A stretch of DNA of 64,000 bases, taken from NCBI GenBank assembly GCA_036346375.1, contig CM070508.1, forward strand, positions 41,560,862-41,624,861, given 5' to 3'. The stretch comes from Guadua angustifolia (lineage: Eukaryota > Streptophyta > Magnoliopsida > Poales > Poaceae). Both the position numbers and the translations under genes were made by a program. Shown here piece by piece: positions 50,401 through 62,400 of the stretch. The notes beneath the pieces were generated by a model, which saw only the letters and a list, made by a program, of their open reading frames with translations, did no database searches and was not told the origin of the DNA. Each line of letters opens with the position of its first letter. The first letter of the stretch is position 1.

Positions 50401-53400
50401 TTGAATGAAATTAACACGAGCTAAAATGACGAAAAAAGCTCCAATGAGACCGGCGACACGTTGGAGTGCAAACGTGCATTTTGGAGTGTTTACTCGGTGC
50501 AAACTTTCACAAAATCCACCTGTCCGGATCTCGATTTGTGCGAAATTAACATCAAGCTAAATCGGCGAAACAAGCTCCAACAAGACCGACAACACTTACG
50601 AGGGCAATCCGGTGTGTCTTGAGTGTTTAAGCCAGGGCAAACTTTCATAAAGTCCACTTGTTGGATCGGTTTGAATGAAATTAACACGAGCTAAAATGAC
50701 GAAAAAAGCTCCAATGAGACCGGCGACACGTTGGAGTGCAAACCGTGCATTTTCGGAGTGTTTCGCTCTGGTGCAAACTTTCACAAAATCCACCTGTCCG
50801 GATCTCGATTTGTACGAAATTAACATCAAGCGAAATCGACCGAAACAAGCTCCAACAAGACCGACAACACTTACGAGGGCAATCCGGTGTGTCTTGAGTG
50901 TTTAAGCAGGGCAAACTTTCATAAAGTCCACTTGTTGGGATCGGTTTGAATGAAATTAACACGAGCTAAAATGACGAAAAAGCTCCAATGAGACCGGCGA
51001 CACATTGGAGTGCAAACCGTGCATTTTGGAGTGTTTTGCTCGGTGCAAACTTTCACAAAATCCACCTATCCGGATCTCGATTTGTACGAAATTAACATCA
51101 AGCGAAATCGACCGGAAACAAGCTCCAACAAGACCGACAACACTTACAAGGGCAATCCGGTGTGTCTTGAGTGTTTAGCATCGGGCAAACTTTCATAAAG
51201 TCCACTTGTTGGATCGGTTTGAATGAAATTAACACGAGCTAAAATGACGAAAAAAGCTCCAATGAGACCGGCGACACATTGGAGTGCAAACCGTGCATTT
51301 TGGAGTGTTTCGCTCGGTGCAAACTTTCACAAAATCCACCTGTCGGGATCTCGATTTGTACAAAATTAACATCAAGCTAAATCGGCGAAACAAGCTCCAA
51401 CAAGACCGACAACACTTACGAGGGCAATCCGGTGTGTCTTGAGTGTTTAAGTCGGGGCAAACTTTCATAAAGTCCACTTGTTGGATCGGTTTGAATGAAA
51501 TTAACACCAGAGCTAAAATGACTGAAAGAAGCTCCAATGAGGCCGGCGACACATTGGAGTGCAAACCGTTGGATTTTCGAAGTGTTTCGCTCCGGTGGAA
51601 ACTTTCACAAAATCCACCTGTCCGGATCTCGATTTTTACGAAGTTAACATGAAGTGAAATGGTCCGAAACAAGCTCCAACAAGACCGACAATACTTACGA
51701 GGGCAATCCGGTGTGTCTTCGGAGTGTTTCGCATCGGGGCAAACATTCATAAAGTCCACTTGTTCGGATCCCGGTTTGAATGAAATTAACACGAGCTAAA
51801 ATGACGAAAAAGCTCCAATGAGACCGGCGACACGTTGGAGTGCAAACCGTGCATTTTGGAGTGTTTAGCTCGGTGCAAACTTTCACAAAATCCACCTGTC
51901 CGGATCTCGATTTGTGCGAAATTAACATCAAGCTAAATCGGCGAAACAAGCTCCAACAAGACCGACAACACTTACGAGGGCAATCCGGTGTGTCTTGAGT
52001 GTTTAAGCATCGGGCAAACTTTCATAAAGTCCACTTGTTGGATCGGTTTGAATGAAATTAACACGAGCTAAAATGACGAAAAAAGCTCCAATGAGACCGG
52101 CGACACGTTGGAGTGCAAACCGTGCATTTTGGAGTGTTTTGCTCGGTGCAAACTTTCACAAAATCCACCTGTCCGGATCTCGATTTGTACGAAATTAACA
52201 TCAAGCTAAATCGATCGAAACAAGCTCCAACAAGACCGACAACACTTACGAGGGCAATCCGGTGTGTCTTGAGTGTTTCAGCATCGGGGCAAACTTTCAT
52301 AAAGTCCACTTGTTGGATCGGTTTGAATGAAATTAACACGAGCTAAAATGACGAAAAAAGCTCCAATGAGACCGGCGACACATTGGAGTGCAAACCGTGC
52401 ATTTTGGAGTGTTTAGCTCGGTGCAAACTTTCACAAAATCCACCTGTCCGGATCTCGATTTGTACAAAATTAACATCAAGCTAAATCGACAGAAACAAGC
52501 TCCAACAAGACCGACAACACTTACGAGGGCAATCCGGTGTGTCTTGAGTGTTTACGCATCGGGCAAACTTTCATAAAGTCCACTTGTTGGGATCGGTTTG
52601 AATGAAATTAACACGAGCTAAAATGACGAAAAAAGCTCCAATGAGACCGGCGACACATTGGAGTGCAAACCGTGCATTTTGAGTGTTTAGCTCGGTGCAA
52701 ACTTTCACAAAATCCACCTGTCGGGATCTCGATTTGTACAAAAATAACATCAAGCTAAATCAACCGAAACAAGCTCCAACAAGACCGACAACACTTACGA
52801 GGGCAATCCGGTGTGTCTTCGGAGTGTTTCGCATCGGGGCAAACTTTCATAAAGTCCACTTGTTCGGATCCCGGTTTGAATGAAATTAACACGAGCTAAA
52901 ATGACGAAAAAAGCTCCAATGAGACCGGCGACACATTGGAGTGCAAACCGTGCATTTTGGAGTGTTTAACTCGGTGCAAACTTTCACAAAATCCACCTGT
53001 CCGGATCTCGATTTGTACAAAATTAACATCAAGCTAAATCGGCGAAACAAGCTCCAACAAGACCGACAACACTTACGAGGGCAATCCGGTGTGTCTTGAG
53101 TGTTTACGCATCGGGCAAACTTTCATAAAGTCCACTTGTTGGGATCGGTTTGAATGAAATTAACACGAGCTAAAATGACGAAAAAAGCTCCAATGAGACC
53201 GGCGACACGTTGGAGTGCAAACCGTGCATTTTTGGAGTGTTTCGCTCCGGTGCAAACCTTCACAAAATCCACCTGTCCGGATCTCGATTTGTACGAAATT
53301 AACATCAAGCTAAATCGACGAAACAAGCTCCAACAAGACCGACAACACTTACGAGGGCAATCCGGTGTGTCTTGAGTGTTTAAGCATCGGGCAAACTTTC

Positions 53401-56400
53401 ATAAAGTCCACTTGTTTGGATCGCAGCTTGAATGAAATTAACACCAGAGCTAAAATGACCGAAAGAAGCTCCAATGAGAACGGCGACACATTGGAGTGCA
53501 AACTGGTGCATTTTCGGAGTGTTTCGCTCCGGAGCAAACTTTCACAAAATCCACCTGTTCGGATCTCGATTTGTATGAAATTAACATCAAGCTAAATCAA
53601 CCGAAACAAGCTCCAACAAGACCGACAACACTTACGGGGGCAATCCGGTGTGTCTTCGGAGTGTTTCGCATCGGGGCAAACTTTCATGAAGTCCACTTGT
53701 TCGCATCCCGGTTTGAATGAAATTAACACCTGAGCTAAAATGACCGAAAGATGCTAAAATGTGACCGGCGACACATTGGAGTGCAAACCGTGCATTTTGG
53801 AGTGTTTCGCTCGGTGCAAACTTTCACAAAATCCACCTGTCCGGATCTCGATTTGTTGAAAATTAACATCAAGCGAAATCGGCGAAACAAGCTCCAACAA
53901 GACCGACAACACTTACGAGGGCAATCCGGTGTGTCTTGAGTGTTTAATCGGGCAAACTTTCATAAAGTCCACTTGTTGGGATCGGTTTGAATGAAATTAA
54001 CACGAGAGCTAAAATGACGAAAAGCTCCAATGAGACCGGCGACACATTGGAGTGCAAACCGTGCATTTTAGGAGTGTTTAACTCCGGTGCATACTTTCAC
54101 AAAATCCACCTATCCGGATCTCGATTTGTACGAAATTAACATCAAGCGAAATCGTAGAAACAAGCTCCAACAAGACCGACAACACTTACGAGGGCAATCC
54201 GGTGTGTCTTGGTGTTTAACTTTAGGGCAAACTTTCATAAAGTCCACTTGTTGGGATCGGTTTGAATGAAATTAACACGAGCTAAAATGACGAAAAAAGC
54301 TCCAATGAGACCGGCGACACATTGGAGTGCAAACCGTGCATTTTGGATGTTTAGCTCGGTGCAAACTTTCACAAAATCCACCTGTCCGGATCTCGATTTG
54401 TACAAAATTAACATCAAGCTAAATCGTAAAACAAGCTCCAACAAGACCAACAACACTTACGAGGGCAATCCGGTGTGTCTTGAGTGTTTAGCATCGGAAC
54501 AAACTTTCATAAAGTCCACTTGTTCGGATCGGTTTGAATGAAATTAACACGAGCTAAAATGACGAAAAAAGCTCCAATGAGACCGGCGACACATTGGAGT
54601 GCAAACCGTGCATTTTGGAGTGTTTAGCTCGGTGCAAACTTTCACAAAATCCACCTGTCCGGATCTCGATTTGTACAAAATTAACATCAAGCTAAATCGT
54701 GAAACAAGCTCCAACAAGACCGACAACACTTACGAGGGCAATCCGGTGTGTCTTGGTGTTTAAGCATCGAGGCAAACTTTCATAAAGTCCACTTGTTCGG
54801 ATCCCGGTTTGAATGAAATTAACACCAGAGCTAAAATGACCGAAAGAAGCTCCAATGTGACCGGCGACACGTTGGAGTGCAAACCGTGCATTTTTGGAGT
54901 GTTTCGCTCCGGTGCAAACCTTCACAAAATCCACCTGTCCGGATCTCGATTTGTACGAAAATAACATGAAGCTAAATCGAACGAAACAAGCTCCAACAAG
55001 ACCGACAACACTTACGAGGGCAATCCGGTGTGTCTTGAGTGTTTAAGCATCGGGCAAACTTTCATAAAGTCCACTTGTTGGGATCGGTTTGAATGAAATT
55101 AACACGAGCTAAAATGACGAAAAAGCTCCAATGAGACCGCGACACGTTGGAGTGCAAACCGTGCATTTTGGAGTGTTTCGCTCGGTGCAAACTTTCACAA
55201 AATCCACCTGTCCGGATCTCGATTTGTACGAAATTAACATCAAGCTAAATCGACCGAAACAAGCTCCAACAAGACCGACAACACTTACGAGGGCAATCCG
55301 GTGTGTCTTCGGAGTGTTTCGCATCGGGGCAAACTTTCATAAAGTCCACTTGTTCGGATCCCGGTTTGAATGAAATTAACACCAAAGCTAAAATGACTGA
55401 AAGAAGCTCGAATGAGACCGGCGACATGTTGGAGTGCAAACCGTGCATTTTGGGAGTGTTTCGCTCCGGCGCAAACTTCCACAAAATCCACCAGTCCGGA
55501 TCTCGATTTGTACGAAATAAACATCAAGCGAAATCGGCAAAAACAAGCTCCAACAAGACCGACAACACTTGCGAGGGCAATCCGGTGTGTCTTGAGTGTT
55601 TAACCGGGGCAAACTTTCATAAAGTCCACTTGTTGGATCGGTTTGAATGAAATTAACACGAGCTAAAATGACGAAAAAAGCTCCAATGAGACCGGCGACA
55701 CATTGGAGTGCAAACACGTGCATTTTTAGAGTGTTTAGCTCGGTGCAAACTTTCACAAAATCCACCTGTCGGATCTCGATTTGTACAAAATTAACATCAA
55801 GCTAAATCGTAAAACAAGCTCCAACAAGACCGACAACACTTACGAGGGCAATCCGGTGTGTCTTGAGTGTTTAAGTCGGGCAAACTTTCATAAAGTCCAC
55901 TTGTTCAGATCCGGTTTGAATGAAATTAACACGAGCTAAAATGACGAAAAAGCTCCAATGAGACCGGCGACACGTTGGAGTGCAAACCGTGCATTTTGGA
56001 GTGTTTAGCTCGGTGCAAACTTTCACAAAATCCACCTGTCCGGATCTCGATTTGTACAAAATTAACATCAAGCTAAATCGGCGAAACAAGCTCCAACAAG
56101 ACCGACAACACTTACGAGGGCAATCCGGTGTGTCTTGAGTGTTTACGCATCGGGCAAACTTTCATAAAGTGTGGTTGGGATCGGTTTGAATGAAATTAAC
56201 ACGAGCTAAAATGACGAAAAAAGCTCCAATGTGACCGCGACACGTTGGAGTGCAAACCGTGCATTTTGGAGTGTTTCGCTCGGTGCAAACTTTCACAAAA
56301 TCCACCTGTCCGGATCTCGATTTGTACGAAATTAACATCAAGCTAAATCGACCGAAACAAGCTCCAACAAGACCGACAACACTTACGAGGGCAATCCGGT

Positions 56401-59400
56401 GTGTCTTCGGAGTGTTTAGCATCGGGGCAAACTTTCATAAAGTCCACTTGTTCGGATCGGTTTGAATGAAATTAACACGAGCTAAAATGACGAAAAAGCT
56501 CCAATGAGACCGCGACACGTTGGAGTGCAAACCGTGCATTTTGGAGTGTTTCGCTCGGTGCAAACTTTCACAAAATCCACCTTTCCGGATCTCGATTTGT
56601 GCGAAATTAACATCAAGCTAAATCGTCAAAACAAGCTCCAACAAGACCGACAACACTTACGAGGGCAATCCGGTGTGTCTTGAGTGTTTAGCATCGGGCA
56701 AACTTTCATAAAGTCCACTTGTTGGGATCGGTTTGAATGAAATTAACACGAGCTAAAATGACCGAAAGAAGCTCCAATGTGACCGGCGACACGTTGGAGT
56801 GCAAACCGTGCATTTTTGGAGTGTTTCGCTCCGGTGCAAACTTTCACAAAATCCACCTGTCCGGATCTCGATTTGTACGAAATTAACATCAAGTGAAATC
56901 GACCGAAACAAGCTCCAACAAGACCGACAACACTGATAAGGGCAATCCGGTGTGTCTTCGGAGTGTTTCGCATCGGGGCAAACTTTCATAAAGTCCACTT
57001 GTTCGGATCCCGGTTTGAGTGAAATTAACACCAGAGCTAAAATGACCGAAAGAAGCTCAAATGAGACTAGCGACACATTGGAGTGCAAACCGGTGCATTT
57101 TCGGAGTGTTTCGCCCCGATGCAAAGTTTCACAAAATCCACCTGTTTGGATCTCGATTTGTACAAAATTAATATCAAGCTAAATCGACCGAAACCAGCTC
57201 CAAGAAGACCGACAACACTTACGAGGGCAATCCGGTGTGTCTTGAGTGTTTAAGCCGGGGCAAACTTTCATAAAGTCCACTTGTTAGGATCCGGTTTGAA
57301 TGAAATTAACACGAGCTAAAATGACGAAAAAGCTCCAATGAGACCGGCGACAAATTGGGTGCAAACTGTGCATTTTGGAGTGTTTCGCTCGGTGCAAACT
57401 TTCACAAAATCCACCTGTCCGGATCTCGATTTGTACAAAATTAACATCAAGCTAAATCGACAGAAACAAGCTCCAACAAGACCGACAACACTTACGAGGG
57501 CAATCCGGTGTGTCTTCGGAGTGTTTCGCATCGGGGCAAACTTTCATAAAGTCCACTTGTTGGATCGGTTTGAATGAAATTAACACGAGCTAAAATGACG
57601 AAAAAAGCTCCAATGAGACCGGCGACACGTTGGAGTGCAAACCGTGCATTTTGGAGTGTTTAGCTCGGTGCAAACTTTCACAAAATCCACCTGTCCGGAT
57701 CTCGATTTGTGCGAAATTAACATCAAGCTAAATCGGCGAAACAAGCTCCAACAAGACCGACAACACTTACGAGGGCAATCCGGTGTGTCTTGAGTGTTTA
57801 AGCATCGGGCAAACTTTCATAAAGTGTTGTTCGGATCGGTTTGAATGAAATTAACACGAGCTAAAATGACGAAAGAAGCTCCAATGTGACCGGCGACACG
57901 TTGGAGTGCAAACCGTGCATTTTTGGAGTGTTTCGCTCCGGTGCAAACCTTCACAAAATCCACCTGTCCGGATCTCGATTTGTACGAAATTAACATCAAG
58001 CTAAATCGACCGAAACAAGCTCCAACAAGACCGACAACACTTACGAGGGCAATCCGGTGTGTCTTCGGAGTGTTTCGCATCGGGGCAAACTTTCATAAAG
58101 TCCACTTGTTCGGATCCCGGTTTGAATGAAATTAACACCAGAGCTAAAATGACCGGAAGAAGCTCCAATGTGACCGGCGACACGTTGGAGTGCAAACCGT
58201 GCATTTTTGGAGTGTTTCGCTCCGGTGCAAACTTTCACAAAATCCACCTGTCCGGATCTCGATTTGTACGAAATTAACATCAAGTGAAATCGACCGAAAC
58301 AAGCTCCAACAAGACCGACAACACTGATAAGGGCAATCCGGTGTGTCTTCGGAGTGTTTCGCATCGGGGCAAACTTTCATAAAGTCCACTTGTTCGGATC
58401 CCGGTTTGAGTGAAATTAACACCAGAGCTAAAATGACCGAAAGAAGCTCCTATGAGACCGGCGACACATTGGAGTGCAAACCGGTGCATTTTCGGAGTGT
58501 TTCGCTCTGGTGCAAACTTTCACAAAATCCACCTATCCAGATCTCGGTTTGCACAAAATTAACGTGAAGCGAAATCGAGAAAGAAGCTCCAACAAGACCG
58601 ACAACACTTACGAGGGCAATCCGGAGTCTTGAGTGTTTAAACCGAGACAAACTTTCATAAAGTCCACTTGTTGGGATCGGTTTGAATGAAATTAACACGA
58701 GCTAAAATGACGAAAAAGCTCCAATGAGACCGGCGACACATTGGAGTGCAAACCGTGCATTTTGAGTGTTTAGCTCGGTGCAAACTTTCACAAAATCCAC
58801 CTGTCGGATCTCGATTTGTACAAAATTAACATCAAGCTAAATCGGCAAAACAAGCTTCAACAAGACCGACAACACTTACGAGGGCAATCCGGTGTGTCTT
58901 GAGTGTTTAAGCATCGGGGCAAACTTTCATAAAGTCCACTTGTTAGATCCGGTTTGAATGAAATTAACACGAGCTAAAATGACCGAAAGAAGCTCCAATG
59001 AGACCGGCAACAAATTGGGTTGCAGACCTGTGCATTTTCGGAGTGTTTCGCTCCTGTGCAAACTTTCACAAAATCCACCTGTCCGAATCTCGATTTGTAC
59101 AAAATTAACATCAAGCTAAATCGACCGAAACAAGCTCCAACAAGACCGACAACACTTACGAGGGCAATCCGGTGTGTCTTCGGAGTGTTTCGCATCGGGG
59201 CAAACTTTCATAAAGTGTGGGTTGTTCGATCGGTTTAAATGAAATTAACACCAGAGCTAAAATGACCGAAAGAAGCTCCAATGTGACCGGCGACACGTTG
59301 GAGTGCAAACCGTGCATTTTTAGAGTGTTTCGCTCCGGTGCAAACCTTCACAAAATCCACCTGTCCGGATCTCGATTTGTACGAAATTAACATCAAGCTA

Positions 59401-62400
59401 AATCGACCGAAACAAGCTCCAACAAGACCGACAACACTTACGAGGGCAATCCGGTGTGTCTTCGGAGTGTTTCGCATCGGGGCAAACTTTCATAAAGTGT
59501 GGGTTCGGATCCCGGTTTAAATGAAATTAACACCAGAGCTAAAATGACCGAAAGAAGCTCCAATGTGACCGGCGACACGTTGGAGTGCAAACCGTGCATT
59601 TTTGGAGTGTTTCGCTCCGGTGCAAACCTTCACAAAATCCACCTGTCTGGATCTCGATTTTTACGAAAATAACATCAAGCTAAATCGACCGAAACAAGCT
59701 CCAACAAGACCGACAACACTTACGAGGGCAATCCGGTGTGTCTTGAGTGTTTACATCGGGCAAACTGTCATAAAGTCCACTTGTTCGGATCCCGGTTTGA
59801 ATGAAATTAACACCAGAGCTAAAATGACCGGAAGAAGCTCCAATGTGACCGGCGACACGTTGGAGTGCAAACCGTGCATTTTGGAGTGTTCGCTCGGTGC
59901 AAACTTTCACAAAATCCACTGTCCGGATCTCGATTTGTACGAAATTAACATCAAGTGAAATCGACAGAAACAAGCTCCAACAAGACCGACAACACTGATA
60001 AGGGCAATCCGGTGTGTCTTCGGTGTGTTTCGCATCGGGGCAAACTTTCATAAAGTCCACTTGTTGGATCGGTTTGAATGAAATTAACACGAGCTAAAAT
60101 GACGAAAAAGCTCCAATGAGACCGGCGACACATTGGAGTGCAAACCGTGCATTTTGGAGTGTTTAAGCTCGGTGCAAACTTTCACAAAATCCACCTATCC
60201 AGATCTCGGTTTGTGCGAAATTAACATCAAGCGAAATCGACCGAAACAAGCTCCAACAAGACCGACAACACTTACGAGGGCAATCCGGTGTCTTGAGTGT
60301 TTAACCGAACAAACTTTCATAAAGTCCACTTGTTGGATCGGTTTGAATGAAATTAACACGAGCTAAAATGACGAAAAAGCTCCAATGAGACGGCGACACA
60401 TTGGAGTGCAAACCGTGCATTTTAGAGTGTTTAGCTCGGTGCAAAGTTTCACAAAATCCACCTGTCTGGATCTCGATTTGTACAAAATTAACATCAAGCT
60501 AAATCGACCGAAACCAGCTCCAAGAAGACCGACAACACTTACGAGGGCAATCCGGTGTGTCTTGAGTGTTTAAGCATCGGGCAAACTTTCATAAAGTCCA
60601 CTTGTTAGGATCGGTTTGAATGAAATTAACACGAGCTAAAATGACGAAAAAAGCTCCAATGAGACCGGCAACAAATTGGGTTGCAGACCTGTGCATTTTC
60701 GGAGTGTTTCGCTCCTGTGCAAACTTTCACAAAATCCACCTGTCCGAATCTCGATTTGTACAAAATTAACATCAAGCTAAATCGACCGAAACAAGCTCCA
60801 ACAAGACCGACAACACTTACGAGGGCAATCCGGTGTGTCTTGAGTGTTTAGCATCGGGCAAACTTTCATAAAGTCCACTTGTTGGATCGGTTTGAATGAA
60901 ATTAACACGAGCTAAAATGACGAAAAAAGCTCCAATGAGACCGGCGACACGTTGGAGTGCAAACCGTGCATTTTAGAGTGTTTCGCTCGGTGCAAACTTT
61001 CACAAAATCCACCTGTCCGGATCTCGATTTGTGCGAAATTAACATCAAGCTAAATCGGCGAAACAAGCTCCAACAAGACCGACAACACTTACGAGGGCAA
61101 TCCGGTGTGTCTTGAGTGTTTAAGCATCGGGCAAACTTTCATAAAGTCCACTTGTTGGGATCGGTTTGAATGAAATTAACACGAGCTAAAATGACGAAAA
61201 AGCTCCAATGAGACCGGCGACACGTTGGAGTGCAAACCGTGCATTTTGGAGTGTTTCGCTCGGTGCAAACTTTCACAAAATCCACCTGTCCGGATCTCGA
61301 TTTGTGCGAAATTAACATCAAGCTAAATCGGCGAAACAAGCTCCAACAAGACCGACAACACTTACGAGGGCAATCCGGTGTGTCTTGAGTGTTTAGCATC
61401 GGGCAAACTTTCATAAAGTCCACTTGTTGGATCGGTTTGAATGAAATTAACACGAGCTAAAATGACGAAAGAAGCTCCAATGAGACCGGCGACACATTGG
61501 AGTGCAAACCGTGCATTTTGGAGTGTTTCGCTCGGTGCAAACTTTCACAAAATCCACCTGTCGGATCTCGATTTGTACGAAATTAACATCAAGTGAAATC
61601 GATCGAAACAAGCTCCAACAAGACCGACAACACTTACGAGGGCAATCCGGTGTGTCTTGAGTGTTTACATCCGGGCAAACTTTCATAAAGTCCACTTGTT
61701 GGATCGGTTTGAATGAAATTAACACGAGAGCTAAAATGACGAAAAAAGCTCCAATGAGACCAGCGACACATTGGAGTGCAAACTGTGCATTTTCGGAGTG
61801 TTTCGCTCCGGTGCAAACTTTCACAAAATCCACCTATCCGGATCTCGATTTGTACGAAATTAACATCAAGCGAAATCGACCGAAACAAGCTCCAACAAGA
61901 CCGACAACACTTACGAGGGCAATCCGTGTGTCTTGAGTGTTTAACCGGGGCAAACTTTCATAAAGTCCACTTGTTCGGATCCCGGTTTGAATGAAATTAA
62001 CACGAGCTAAAATGACGAAAAAGCTCCAATGAGACCGGCGACACATTGGAGTGCAAACCGTGCATTTTGGAGTGTTTCGCTCGGTGCAAACTTTCACAAA
62101 ATCCACCTGTCGGATCTCGATTTGTACAAAATTAACATCAAGCTAAATCGTCAAACAAGCTCCAACAAGACCGACAACACTTACGAGGGCAATCCGGTGT
62201 GTCTTGAGTGTTTACACATCGGGCAAACTTTCATAAAGTCCACTTGTTAGATCCGGTTTGAATGAAATTAACACGAGCTAAAATGACGAAAAAAGCTCCA
62301 ATGAGACCAGCGACAAATTGGGTGCAAACACATGCATTTTGGAGTGTTTCGCTCTGTGCAAACTTTCACAAAATCCACCTGTCAGGATCTCGATTTGTAC

